Positions 46,359 through 59,720 of a stretch of 64,000 nt of DNA are shown here, piece by piece. Source of the DNA: Hofstenia miamia. Taxonomy: Eukaryota; Xenacoelomorpha; Acoela. A model generated the notes under the pieces. That model did no database searches, was not told where the DNA came from, and was given only the letters and a program-made list of their open reading frames with translations. Within the stretch, counting starts at the first letter, position 1. Every line of letters starts with the position of its first letter. The stretch spans positions 1,737,426-1,801,425 of the forward strand of contig SCFE01000014.1 in assembly GCA_004352715.1 (NCBI GenBank), in the 5' to 3' direction. The position numbers and the translations under genes are program-made.

Positions 46359-49300
46359 AAAATTAAAGAGAACCATTAAAAGCATTAAGCATGCTAAAAT
46401 AAAAACTTTTGAAAAACTTAAATTAATTAACATTGAAAATAATGAACATTACATCATACCAGGAATGAACCTGGTCAAAGAGAAACCTTTTGATGAAATC
46501 TATGACCCAAATTCCTATTCACCAACATAAATGCACACACACTCCTAATTTGAGTACCTAAAAATAATATTAATTATAAGGAATGGGAAATTAACATTGC
46601 ATCTTTGCCTTTAGATAATGAAAACACGCAAAGCCCAAAGAAGCATCCATAGAAATGCTTGAAACAAACTTTGATTAGAGCTCCTGGCTAACCAGATACA
46701 ATGTGTGCCAGCATGTTCCCCTGAGGTATGCAGGGTATCCTTGACATTATGTCAACTATATCAATTGAAGATTCAATCCTAGCAATGGAAAAGGAAGACT
46801 CCCATCCACTCCCCCATATGTCAGCATTACCAACTCCCAAACCTACTGACAAAAGCACATCATCATCGAAGATACTGATCTGACAAATCTACCCAATCTC
46901 TACATCATCCTTTTACAGCAGCCAACAAATGGAGAGAATAACACAACACAGAAACAAAATGACAGAAGTCAGTGGGGAATTGCTTCATCCCTACTTCATC
47001 ACAACCAGAGAAAGTAGATACATCACTACACACAACTTATCTACAGCAATCCAACAAGACATATCAGATATTCTATCCATTGAAGAAAACAAAGTAGACA
47101 GCACCACACTTCCCATAGCACTAGATGCAAAGAAACACTAAAAAATAAATACTATCATCTTCTACAATGAAAACATGCAGGAAAAACTAAGCAGAGAATC
47201 CCCAAGAAGCACTGAAAAACCTACTCAAACTAGTCAAAAACAGAAAGGCATGCAAACAAATTGCATCAACATAGAGTGGAACAACCTAACCCTCATATAC
47301 ATCCTCAAAAAGGAAGACAAAGAAGAATATTAAACTCATTCAAAGAATAAACCTCATATTAGTTAATGCAAATGCCTTAGACATAACAGTCAACTTATCT
47401 ACACAGAAGGCGTCAATCAACAACTTCCAAACAATATCCTTGACATGGAGAGCTATCTTGGAAACCTCTATGCAATACGGCAAACAACATTATCCCATAC
47501 AAAAGTTGAAAAAAACAGCATTGCCAAACTAGTACATAGAATCTTCCCACAATGTCACCTATTTCCAAAACAGTGCATAGCAATAGATGTACTACTGCAA
47601 GCACAAATGTTCGAAATATTTTATCCAACAGGAAACTACTCAATTCTCACTGATTTATGCTGTTTATTCATGTTCAGACAAAAACAAGAAACCATTGCCG
47701 CCTTACACAACCAATGGATTGAATTAAAACCACAGCTTACAATGAAGAAATGCGGACAGCAATAAACATCAAGTCACCACACAGAGTCTAAAAATTTTCA
47801 GAAAAACTTCTAATCATACTTCAAATCACAGCCCAATAAAAGTCAAGGAAGACTTCCACAGCAACATATTTGAAGAAAAACAAATCCCAGAGGTCAAAAC
47901 AACCTCCACATCCACAACATGGTTAATCTCAATCTTTCTGACACAACAGCCACAATTGAAAATACCACTAACAAAACAGGTCAGAGCAATCTAACACAAA
48001 ATTCAGAATTTGAAATAGCTATTTCTCCCATCATGTGAAAAATCAAAAAATGGCTCTTCCTACAATTAATGAATGCAATGTCCCCATCAAATTAAAAAAA
48101 AACTCACATTTGATAGACCTGAAAAATACATAGCTAGGATCATAAATCATGAAAATGCAATTAGAGTAACATCTTCCATAATCCTTCTGAACAGAATTGC
48201 AGAAAACAGCATAGATTTCCTACACACCCATACCAAAAAATTCATTTGGGGCACTACCTCTGAAACACACCAACAACAAATAGAAAATAACTACTGGCCT
48301 ATAACAACCAACATGCTACAAAAAAGACAAAAACCACCAACCAAAGACTACTTACAAACTCGTCACAATCACAAAATTAACAAGAAAACCAACAATTGTT
48401 TGACTACTTCCACAGGAGCTATCTCGAATTTTCTAAAAAACGAATCAACATCACAGAAGAAACTGTAAACAGGGAGGGCGAGTTTGAACCAATATGTATT
48501 ATCAACCTCAAACCAAAAACAACATTCACCCTTAAAGAAGAAGAAGAACTACTAAGCAGTTCTACTCTAATATTCTCGCCCCCTGAGTTCAATCTGCTAT
48601 CAATACAGTCCTGAACAGAAAACTTACAAAAACAGAACTAATCCACAAACCCACGCGGATAACCATCATGGAGCAAAACATTCTGATAGATACAGTCATA
48701 CTAGAAAATAAGTCACAAATCAGAATCACATCTGTACCATTCACACCTAAGAAATTGTTCAACATAGAGACAATCAAAACAAACTTCTTTGATGAAGGCT
48801 TCACCAAAGAAGAATTAGAACAACTAATGTGCCCAAATGAAAAGCTAGCATTCAATATAGAATGTGCGTCTACACAATTTTTAATACCCAGGGAAACAAA
48901 GAAAACCTTAATAAAAACATGCAACTTAAAAAATGCTTTCAGAGATCAACCACAAATCATTGAACTACCCTATCTCATTCAAATATTGCCAAATAAATGG
49001 CACTCATGGCAATTGGAAACAACTCAAGTCCAAGAGAGCAACCTTAAATCACTTTCACATACCACCAGCAATTATTGGAGTCCCTATCATCATACCTACA
49101 CAAATGACAAAATGACTAAACCTGCAAACCACAACCTACATTGTAATGACAATTACCACAGCAGCATGGAAAAAATTGTTTTGATAAAACGCACGGAAGC
49201 CTTCAAAAAAAGCTACAAAAATTTTAAACAACAAAGATCAACAATACTGCCTCCCTGTTGATACTAAAAACACCTCTGAAATGATACACCAAAAAGAAAA

Positions 49301-49870
49301 ACCCATTAAGGAACAAATTGCCAATCTAAAGGCAAGGATAAAAACAAGAAACTAAAAACACTTACACTATTCATATGAGCAAATGATGTAGTCTGGGTGA
49401 ACTTATGGAATGAAGACATCAGATACTACGACGTCACCGAAAGAGTAGAAATAATCACCATGGTTTGAGCTGGGATCAATGATCCAGACAGCATGACTGA
49501 AAACCTATTTTCAACAACATTAACTTTTTCTATAAAGATTACTTTCAGGTTCTTCTTCGCGGACTTGAAATTGTAACTTTGCACACACATCAAACACCAA
49601 TGCCAATATGATGGTAATGATAGCTCTAACAGGACAAAACTGTTTCACATGTACTATGATATATTCCCAAAAAAAATTAACAATTTACGTCAATTGCTAG
49701 CAGCTCCTACAGCAATGAAAAACTTGAAATACATCAAATACAACAAATGAATCACTACCAAAATGGAAACATTTGCTTCCTTCACACACGACAAAGATAT
49801 GAATAGAATCACATGGAATGATACAAAATCCTTAAGATGCTAGATGACATGAGAATCCTTCTCCAACAAC
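46359..49870 (+). pseudogene. A/C-rich block of broken frames, unrecognised element
   Basis: For about 3.5 kb the + strand is strikingly rich in A and C (ACAACC, CCAACA), unlike the balanced A/T neighbourhood. Several frames of 60-200 codons lie end to end on this strand: 46929-47141, 47445-47765, 48073-48468, 48396-48614 and 48668-49261. They are Asn, Thr, Gln, Lys and Ile-rich, with stops and frame changes between them. Such strand bias and nose-to-tail decayed frames suggest one long A-rich coding element, for example a retroelement or an integrated virus. I could not find protease, RT, integrase or capsid motifs, and no LTR pair was seen. Confidence 0.45.
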
Positions 49871-51332
49871 AGTCGCACTAATTACGTTAGTGGTGCATTG
49901 GGAAGGGCGTGTGGCATCAGGACCCTCAAAATCCGTTTTCGAATCACAATTGATAAACCAAACATTGATTCAGAGTCAATTCACAATTCGCTAATTTTGA
50001 TTGGATAATTTCAGTTGTTATGCTTAATGACATATTTAGAATTGTTGAATTTAATTTTGTAATTATTTCTGTTAGCCAGTTTATCTGGTACCTGCTGTTA
50101 TTTATTAATTATTACTGTACAAATAGGGCAAACTTGTGTCATTTGGTAATACAATTTTGGTTTTTGCATAGAAGGAACCTTTGTCACTCTATTTAATACT
50201 TTTTTTCAATGTGATTACTATGTCACACTAAATTCTCGAAGTAAGAGAAAGGGATTCAGTTTTCTTATCTTCCGCAGCAGGTCCATCACTTGGCGTTAGA
50301 GTGTGAACCGGATTCCTCTTATTTGGAAGATCAATTGCTTTGCTTAATTGGTTTAATTAATTCTAATGCCTGGTAATAGATTTTTCGGCTTTGGCATGAG
50401 CCGCGTAATTTTGATGCTTGTAATGTTGTTACTCATACTTGTTTGCAATTCTCACATCCTAGTAACGATGGTAAGTTTTTACTCTAGCTTCTCACACATG
50501 CAGTGTAGTATACAAAATTCTCTCTATGGTTTACTTTATTTACTTGCTTGAATGCTTGCTACCAGAGATTGCTGGCGTGCACAATTGCTTAAGTTCTCCC
50601 TGCTCTAATATTGTGGCAATGCTAGAATATATATATATAGTGATAAAAAATAATTTTTTGTATTTTTTATAAGAAAGAAACCTTTTTTTTCAAAAATTTT
50701 CTCCTTTCACAAAAATAATAGTCGTCTTAGAAAGATTAGCTTTCATGTGTCTAAATATAAACCTTAAAGCTTTTGTGAAGAACCCTATTAATCTTTGAAA
50801 TTGTCATATATCCCGCTGGTAAGAAGCAATGAATTAAATGGAACATATTGCGTTATTAGTAGGGGCAACCACAGGTTCATAAAGTTCATAAATTCCAATA
50901 GGTTCATTTTTCCAAAATTCCGTAACAGAAGTTATTGAATTCCAAAATTCGTTAAAAGCAATCGATATCTGGAAGAAATTATTTCTGCCAATGGAAATTT
51001 GAGCCCACTGAACTACATATTGTTAAATGAGCTGCCTTCCTAATGTTAATGCTGAAAGAATCTTCCCAGGGCTGAATAAAATGTAGGGAGATACCCAAAA
51101 ATTTTGCTCCCAGTAATATCAACAAGTACGTTGTATCATGTTTCAACAAGCGATTTGTGAATTATTTGATTGTGTTTATGTTCTAATTAACTGTTTAAGG
51201 TACATTTTTCAGGTTCACTTTTTCGATTTTTAGGTCCGAAAACAAATTTTATTTGTTTATTTTTGTTTGTCTTTAGTTATTAGTTATTTTACTAGTTTTT
51301 CTTGCGTATGAATGCCGACATTTCATATGTTA
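49871..51332. other. Intergenic, weak tRNA-like segment
   Basis: At about 49885-49950, TTAGTGGTGCATTGGGAAGG and GTTTTCGAATCAC resemble the A and B boxes of a tRNA-derived SINE, with ACTAATTACG just before. The fold is not convincing as a functional tRNA. The rest is A+T-rich sequence without a recognised gene, with a short (AT)n at about 50627-50640. Confidence 0.3.
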
Positions 51333-51590
51333 AGCCCATGCTACACGACAAGTTTTGTCGCCCATTTTTGTTGGACAACGAAAATCGTTCGTGTAGCACC
51401 CCTCTTCCACAACTAATATCGGGACTAATTATCTAGACTAAAGTTTTTCGTTAGGTCCAACTAAAGTTGGCGACAAAAGTTGTCCGTTGTGTCCAACAAA
51501 AGTTGTACAATAAAAATTGTTCATGTAGCACCCCTTTCGCCAACTTTAGTCGTGAAGTAGTTCAATGACAATGTAGCAGGGTGCTCAAAC
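51333..51590. mobile_element. Foldback element with GTTCGTGTAGCA units
   Basis: It starts AAGCCCATGCTACACGACAAG and contains repeated pieces of a GACAAAAGTTG...GTTCGTGTAGCAC module in both orientations (near 51390, 51475 and 51520). It is non-coding. The sequence family is shared with 52557-52770 and 53424-53672. Confidence 0.65.
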
Positions 51591-52107
51591 TTTCTAGTAA
51601 TTATCACCTTCAAAGATTAATAAACAATTGTAAGCTATAATTTCAATCGTTTTCAGAGTTCATTTCGGACTGTAAAATTTAAAATTAGCTAGGTTTACAG
51701 AATTAATAATCATAATTTGTACATTTTTATGTTAAAGTAAACATATCACTATGTAGGCATTTCTTTTGTATACTTGCATATCAGCAGTAAATTAAAACAA
51801 TTAACTCATTAAAAAGAATCCTTTGGTTTAATTTCAAAGTAAACAGCATCATTCATATTTCATCATTCGTGCACAGTGATAATCTGCTCTCCAATGAAAA
51901 TACACATCGATACAGGTTACATAGCATTTTGTAGGCCGCGATAGCATAATAACAATCCTATTTTTAACGTGATTTCATTTAGATAGTTTTTGGGGGATGA
52001 ATATGTGCAATCAATATGAGGAAGTTATTACATTTTTTTGTATCCAGCGCCTTGTAAATATTTTGTATCCAAAGTCCATATATATATATATATATATATA
52101 TTGATTT

Positions 52108-53855
52108 CCTACATAAATAAATATTGAATTCTGCTTTAATAAGATCTTCATGTGACCACACTTTTGACATATCTCCATGCTTTAGTGAAATGCGCGCTAT
52201 AATTATGCAATTTGAGCCTCAAATTCAAGGCCATTATTACGATCACACATTTAGGAATGTAAACAAGCACATTTCATCAGGCGCGGTTTAATAATATTCA
52301 ATAAAATACGAAGACAGATATTTAAACAATATTGTTTCATAATAGACATTAAATATAACATAAAATAGCTTGTTGCTGCTGCATATTCCAAAAATTTAAT
52401 ATTGAAAAATATTTTATAATTTAGTTCAACTGTTATGTTAAATGAGCAATATTAACATTTCTTATTTTAAATATATATTCTGCATATTCGGATATTCTTG
52501 TAATTCTTTCTTAAATGTTTTATAATGAAGTAACTGAAATTTAAAAAGTTGTTGTAACACTATGCTACACGAACAACTTTTATCACCAATTTTTGTCGGC
52601 AACTAAAATCGTTCGTGTAGCAACCCCTTCCCAACTTTTGTCTAAAACCAATTAAATGACTAAAATTGTTCGTGTAGCATAACAAATCCACCACAAAAGG
52701 TGGCGACAAAAGTTGTTCGGTCGGACGAAAAAAATTCGCGGCAAAAGTTGTTCGGGGAGGATTGGCCTTTAAACCTTATAAAAGAATTTTTTTAAATGGG
52801 AAACGATTGTTAACAAAAAGTGGCTAAATTTAAATTTCCAATGGAAAATTAGTTTGGGAAGGGGTTTAATAAATTCATTTTTGCACTACGAACCAACTTT
52901 TTTCTCTTTTATATGCTTAAGTGAACACACTTGCACTTACATTTCTTATAGTNNNNNNNNNNNNNNNNNNNNNTACATGAATAAATATTGAATTCTGCGT
53001 TAATAAGATCTTCATGTGACCACACTTTTGACATATCTCCATGCTTTAGTGAAATGCGCGCTATAATTATGCAATTTGAGCCTCAAATTCAAGGCCATTA
53101 TTACGATCACACATTTAGGAATGTAAACAAGCACATTTCATCAGGCGCGGTTTAATAATATTCAATAAAATACGAAGACAGATATTGAAACAATATTGTT
53201 TCATAATAGACATTAAATATAACATAAAATAGCTTGTTGCTGCTGCATATTCCAAAAATTTAATATTGAAAAATATTTTATATTTTAGTTCAACTGGTAT
53301 GTTAAATGAGCAATATTAAAATTTCTTATTTTAAATATAATTCTGCATATTCGGATATTCTTGTAATTCTTTCTTAAATGTTTTATAATGAAGTAACTGA
53401 AATATAAAAAGTTGTTGTAACACTATGCTACACGAACAACTTTTATCACCAATTTTTGTCGTCAACTAAAATCGTTCGTGTAGCATCCTCTTCCCAACTT
53501 TTGTCTAAAACTAATTAAATGACTAAAGTTGTTCGTGTAGCATACCAAATCAACAACAAAAGATGGCGACAAAAGTTGTTCGTTCGGACGACTGAAATTA
53601 GTGACAAAACTTGACGACAAAAGTTGTTCGTTCGAGCGACAAAAGTTGTTCGTGTAGCATGGGCTTTACAACCTAATAATAGACTTTGTTGACATGTGAA
53701 GCGATTGTAATCAATAGGTGGCTAAATTTAAATTGCTACTGCAAAATAAGTTTGGGAAGGGGTTTAATAAATTCATTTTTGCACTACGAACAAACTTTTT
53801 TCTCTTTTATATGCTTAAGTGAACACACTTGCACTTACATTTCTTATAGTATTAT
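52108..53855 (+). repeat. About 850-bp direct duplication around a 21-N gap, with foldback element
   Basis: 52108-52952 and 52974-53850 correspond base by base, at about 97% by eye, around Ns 52953-52973. Each contains a foldback element: ATGCTACACGAACAACTTTT at 52561 and 53425, ending in GTTGTTCGTGTAGCATGGGC at about 53665. The first copy has lost part of the right end. Divergence is higher than in other gap-side duplications, which fits two haplotypes. No gene is seen; (AT)n at 52078-52100 lies just upstream. Confidence 0.8.
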
Positions 53856-53999
53856 CAAAAGATTTGTATGAAACAAGTTAGCATTAGTTTCGGAATTTTT
53901 TTATTTTTATGCTATTTGTTCATTTTATGTATTTTGTACATCATTTTACATTTTCAACAAAAGTGAATCTCAACCAAACAAAATGGTAAAGTAATATTT

Positions 54000-54945
54000 G
54001 CTAAGTACTATAGCTCCAGTAAAAAATAAGAAACAGATTTTTTTCAATTTCTTAGCAACAAGAACACACACAATAACAAAATTTATATCAATCGATGGCA
54101 AACTTAATTTTCTATAAGTTTATGTAAAATAAATTAGACAAAATTGCCTTCAGAGCGAACACATTTCAAAAATCTGTCCTTAATTTAGTCCATAGAATTC
54201 TTCTGCCTTCTTTGAGTAATTTTTCTTTGGACTTCAGCAAACATTGCTTCAGTTTTTGTATATTTTTGGATTTTTCTTTTCCACATTGTTTTCCATCATC
54301 CCCAAAATTTTTTTATTGATGAAAAGTTCCTTGCAATGGCATGCCCCTGCAAAATTTGCTGATTTTTTCTCTGAAGAAATTTAACTTTGTCTTGAAGTAT
54401 GGAGGGTCACACCATCTTGCTGATGTATTCATTCAGTTCGATCACACCGGCCCGAAATTGGGATAAACTGTGCTAAAATATCAGTATTATACCTTAAACT
54501 GTATACAGTACCTCTTTCCACAATTTTCAGGTAATAACCTTTATGACTCAAAGCAACCCCAAGCAATGCACTTTTTGCAAAATTATGAGAATGGCTTGAG
54601 AAGCAACTTGGCTGTCCTAGACCAATAAGAAATGTTGTTTCTATGCAACTGGAACATGGGCTAATAGTTCTAAAAATCTGAAAAATCCATCCAGCGCTCA
54701 TGTTTCACAGAAGATAAACCGGTCTTCTTTCTGTTTTTGTATCAATAACGACACATTTTTTACAAATCCCTGCTTTTGAAAGTGCTCGGTACACTTTGAT
54801 TCCAAATGTGTTTTATAAAGCAATTTTGACAAAACTTTTTTGTTCATTTCCATTCAATTTGAGGGGTCGCCCACCTCTTTTCTTCATTTTTAGCATCTTC
54901 ATATCAACTTCTTGAAGTTTCTTTAGAATATTGTTGGGTTCACAC
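54000..54945 (-). pseudogene. Tc1-like transposase pseudogene
   Basis: Read on the minus strand, this corresponds along its length to the + strand element at 61170-63660. Shared blocks include KKRGGRPLKLNGNEQKSFVK, KNVSLLIQKQKEDR, the ALDGFFRF..L..V..A region and the C-terminal QRRQKNSMD*IKDRFLKCVR. Unlike that copy, it is not interrupted by the 1.4-kb insertion. Multiple stops and frameshifts make it inactive. The right boundary meets the foldback element at 54946. Confidence 0.7.
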
Positions 54946-55277
54946 TAGAGAATGACATCGGTTACCCCATAAACCCGATCCGATTTCGAGCCGGGTGTCA
55001 AATTTTCGGATTGGGTCGGGTTCGGGTACAAATATTAGATTGATTATTAAAAAATTAATGTTAATCACAGCTTTAATGGAGAAGTTCCAAGACGTTATGT
55101 AATATGAATAAATTGCTGTTTCTCCGTCAGAAAATGATTGATGTTAATGATCATTTGATTGGAGAAAGATCCACAACGTCAAATCAAATTCAACGTTCCG
55201 GGTTGGGTTCGGATAGTAAATATTATGATCGGATCGGGTTCGGGTTCATGTTTACCTTACATTGTCACTCTCTAGTT
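54946..55277. mobile_element. Foldback element with TCGGGTTCGGGT motifs
   Basis: The ends ACTAGAGAATGACA and (reverse complement) ACTAGAGAGTGACA are inverted repeats. The flanks continue as inverted AAACCCGATCCGAT / AACCCGAACCCGATCCGAT. The interior is non-coding. Confidence 0.6.
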
Positions 55278-57379
55278 CATACTCGATATCTCGAGTAAGG
55301 TTTTGCGATCTGGGGTTCCAGCAGAGTAATAATATTTCAGAACGTTTCTTAAATTTTGATGAGATATGTTTAGCAAAATTAATAACGTATCTCTCCTACC
55401 TGGTGTGTTTACGTTTAGTGTTGTTGATCGTACGTGAACGCATAAATGGGGTCGTCCAGAGCACGGCACTTTAATGAGGTGAAAAGGCTTCTGTACTGTC
55501 GTTAAAGGATTTTTGTATTTGAAGTTCTTTTCTCATTTTTTTGAACGGAACTACATATAAAAAAATTAAAAAAAATTATCATTTGAGTGCAGTAAATTAT
55601 GTTGAAAAGTCATAAAATATTTTTAGCGTATATATTTGAACACCATTTTGAATTTCTGCTAGATTACAAAAACCTACATTTGAATGATATGCTTTTATGC
55701 ATTTTTAGTAAAAGAGAGACCAATGGGGCATCTTAAGTCACAAATATAAATAAGTTATTGATAAATGTAAAAAATGTAGAAGCCTTGATTTGCATATTTA
55801 GTTCTGACAATCAGGACTTTACGTTTATTCTGCATATGGTTTAGGTATATACTTTTTTGCATTTTACTAAGATTTCAAATATAATATATGACCGGTACCA
55901 TAAAATCTACTTCAATTTTTAAATAATTCTTATAGTAAAAATAGATTCACTATTGTTTTTAGTAAAATAACCAATTGAAAAGTGAGCGTTGGATGTTGTT
56001 TTAGTTTAAGAATCTTTTGTAAACTAGGCCTTCTTGCAAACTGCATTCAATCAGCATAATGCCAGCCAATATAATGAGTTAGTGAACATCATGAGAAATT
56101 TGTGCATTTTAATTTCATGCATTTTAACATTTTCAATGCAAAATCTATGTGAAAGAAGATGGCTAACGATTTTAATTAAATATTATTGAGGTTGCACAAT
56201 GGATTTACTTGAGCGCATAATCAATTCAGTCGATTTTAAGAAGTAAGGGATATGTAGGAAATGCTGAACTGTGAATCTGGTGAAATACAACTTCCAATTA
56301 TACCCTGTGCAAAATTTCATGCAAAAGGAAATCTCCACCACACTGCCACCTTTAATGTGCAAATATGATATTTTACAAAAGCTATGTGCAAAATTATGAG
56401 AGATAAATTTTATTACTTATGTACATATTGAAAATAAAATATGTTGAACTAACAATGAAGTGAGAGTCCAAATCACTTTTTTCTTTGGTTATATGATAAT
56501 TCTATTTGACTTTAACTTAGTTTCTTCTTTATACCAGGTGATAATTCGTCCATAAATACATAGAGTAAGTGATAAAACAGTGTTAATTAAATTTTGTAAA
56601 TTTGATTTTTCTATAGCACTAGGTTCTAATATGTAGATTTGATGAAAGTTCTTCAGATTTAACTTTGAAAATAATTTGAAATGAGCTTAGTTTTTGTAAA
56701 GAGCCTAATGAAAAAAGTTTGCAAATTCTTCAGATTTTTTCTTGATAACAATTTTCAGATATAACACTTAGAGTAAAATTCATTATTTTTCAAGTTTTTT
56801 CTTTGATCTTTTAGGAAAAATTGTTAATATACATAACGAATATATACATTAAATACTGAGGAATTTATCATTTTAAGTTATATTTTTTCAATAAATTGGT
56901 ATAAACTTTTGAATTTTACAGACTGAGCATTTAATAATTTGTGCCATATTTTTGGATCACTTTACTTATTTGCTGTTTAAAAATAAATTTATTATCAAAA
57001 AATATTATAATGCCTATGTATTTGATTATATTTACTTTATTTATGAATTCATTGTTTACTTATAAATTAATGTGAATGCATGCTTTTACCAATACTTTAA
57101 ATAAAGTATTTTTTCAGTTATTTTTACATGATTGTATCTTTCAATGCCCTAAGCAATTTAAATATATCAACGGTAAGAATGTACTTTTTTTCTTAATAAA
57201 CTAAATCAGCATTAACCTCTTTCGCCTTTCATTTGCAAATAAATATAAAATCATGAAATCTATACAATGCTTAAAAATAAATCAAGCAGACCCTCTCTTA
57301 GAATCAACTTGGCGTCTAAAGCTCATTGCGATTTAGTAGCTATCCAAAATGTTACATCTTAAATGCATTTATAAGACAT
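55278..57379. other. Intergenic, no supported gene
   Basis: About 2.1 kb of A+T-rich sequence with no long frame and no recognised repeat. Confidence 0.5.
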
Positions 57380-57860
57380 TCTTGTTTTTTTAGATGAATT
57401 TAAAAAAGCTGATCCCGAAGTATACTTAAATTAAAAACCAATTTCAATCGACTCTCCAATCAGCAAAATATTTGAAAGAATTTAATTTAATCCAATTAAT
57501 GAGCATCTTTGTAAACATGATGTTTACTCCAAAACACAATGTGGTTTCGATTACTATAGCGACGTTTATTACAAACTACTGAAAAATGTGGAAAAACCAT
57601 AGATGATAATGAGTACTCAGCAATGTTTTGCTTAGACCGTTCAAAGCGTTCCATTCCATTGGTCATACTATCTTGCTACAAAAAGTTACATTTCAAGCTT
57701 TTGTAATTTACAGTATAGGTATCATTTCTATTTACTTGTATAATCACATAATATGAAAGAGTTACAATCAATGAATATTTTTCAGATTGGGTTTGTACTA
57801 AAAATGGAGTCTCAAAGAGAAAAACTTTGGGTCCCTTACTATATAAAAACAAAAATAAAT
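57380..57860 (+). pseudogene. LINE reverse transcriptase fragment
   Basis: About 57400-57560 reads FKKADPEVYLN*KPISIDSPISKIFERI followed by HLCKHDVYSKTQCGFDYY, the N-terminal RT blocks of Jockey/CR1-type LINEs (YRPISLL..ISKIFE..., QYGFR). The following 57620-57850 aligns with 59000-59240 at DNA level. Numerous stops are present. Confidence 0.6.
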
Positions 57861-58429
57861 GTATAATTTTAAACTGCGCAACACTCTACACTGATATAAG
57901 CAAGTGCACTAACACGTAAAATTATATTACGATATTTACAATTCAGTAAATAAATGCGCTTTAAGCTCCATTTTAAAAGCAGGCACCCTTGAGAGATTCC
58001 TTTTTTGTGTAGGAAGTGCATTGTACATGTGCAGGCCGAAAATGAGAATGCACAATGTCCAAAATTTGTTCGACAAAGAGGAACTTGTAGTTTCATATGA
58101 ACCTTTCAGAGAAGATGTTTGAATAGTCTAAAGTTTAAAATTGAGACATTTCCATACCACTAGGGATAGCTTATAAAAAATTCTTTGCATCATGGTAGCC
58201 AATTCAATGATATCACAGTATCGGTTCCAGAGTCGTATCCTCTTAAACCAAAGATTAATGTAGCAGAGTTATTTTGAACCGCCCTTAGCTCCCCAATGAG
58301 GAGTTCTGGAGACTTATAAAGAAGTGAATTGTTTTGATCAAGCGGTCATGTAACCTTACTATAATTTTCTGATAACAAATTTCGAATCCATTTTATGCTT
58401 CTCACCGTCACATAAAAATATCAGGGTTT
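57861..58429. other. Intergenic, no supported gene
   Basis: A 75-codon minus-strand frame at 57869-58096 has several Cys but no recognised motif. Otherwise nothing is seen. Confidence 0.35.
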
Positions 58430-58620
58430 TCGAGTTGAGTTCGATTTACTTGGACCGAGTTCGAATTTTAAATGATTCAATTTTTACAGTATTTTCGAGT
58501 AAATTTTCGATCGAGTTCGAGTTGTGATTATTTTTCTTCCGAGTTTTTCCGATCAAGTTTTGCGAAGTCATTCGAGTTCTTAACATTCCGAGTACTCGAA
58601 AATACTGAAAAATATTAAAA
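58430..58620. mobile_element. Foldback element with TTCGAGT motifs
   Basis: The left end is CAGGGTTTTCGAGTTGAG and the right end, in reverse complement, CAGTATTTTCGAGTACTCG. Inside are about ten TTCGAGT/CGAGTTC units. It starts CAGGG, as hAT-derived MITEs do. The design parallels 12677-13053. Confidence 0.55.
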
Positions 58621-58959
58621 TTTTTACAATGTTATTGACAAAGAGAGCCATTAAAAGTCAGAGATAATGTGTAATCGTTAATCAACAATTCCGAACGATC
58701 TAACTCTATTTTGAGTACATTTGATAAAATACAAGTGCTAGTTAACGATTCCAACAGGACTGACTTAAATAAGTAACCAATAACAACCTATTCATGTAAA
58801 AGCAAACAATTGAATAAATGATGTTTAGAAAACGGTTGGGCTCATCTCTACTGCTAAGGATTTGGCCACTGGTCGAAGCGATATCGAGGTTAAGCTGTAG
58901 GTGGATTCTCACACAAAAACCAGTGAAGTTCTCAAAGTCTGAATTTCTATCCCATAGTC

Positions 58960-59720
58960 AACAATAAATGCTTATCTTCTCAGCTATGATATAGTAGATA
59001 CATGTAAAAACCTACATTCAATGCTTCCTTAGATCTCTCGAAAGCTTTCCATTCCATTTATCAGAGTATTTTTATTATAAAAAATTACATTTCTATGTTT
59101 TTGTAATGACAGTATAAGTCTCATTTTTAATTATTTGAATAATCGTATGCAGCGAGTAAAACTTATTGAGTCTTTTTGAAATTGGTTTTGTGCTGAAAAT
59201 GGAGTAGAACAGGAAAAATTTTTCGGTACTTTACTATTAAATATTTACCTAAATGATTTGTCTGATTTAACAGAATATGCAGACCATACAATGCTATATA
59301 ATTCTAATAAATTTCTCGAGACAAAAATTCAAACTCTAAAAAAAAATTTTGCTTCCCTTACTATATATATTTTGCAAATTTAAGTCTATGAGTCAATCCC
59401 TTAAAAACTTAATTCTGCGTCTATTGAATAAATTTCCGCTGATATCATATAAAACAAGTTGAATCCATTAAATACCTAGAAATTGTTTCTGACTCACATC
59501 TAAATTTTGAAGAGCAACTAAAACATATTATTAAAAAAATGACCATTTCAATTAATGTAATTAACTTAATTTCTCAGAACTTCCAACCAAGCAAAAATTC
59601 AATTAATAGTATTAATTCATTTTAACTATACCAACATACTCTGCTCAGATATAAACCGAACATTTTTCAAAAAATTCCTAGTGCTATGTGAAATTCACAA
59701 AAATTCGATCTAATTTTCAT
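58960..59720 (+). pseudogene. LINE reverse transcriptase fragment
   Basis: TFNASLDLSKAFHSIYQSIF (about 59005-59065) is RT motif A with the second Asp lost. About 59225-59320 reads FGTLLLNIYLNDLSDLTEYA followed by DHTMLY, which is motif C (YADDT) with one catalytic Asp changed to His. Frameshifts throughout. Confidence 0.7.

Noticed and set aside
49885-49950. Functional tRNA gene
   Set aside because: Only A- and B-box-like words are visible. I could not form a proper acceptor stem or anticodon arm, so at best it is a SINE relic.
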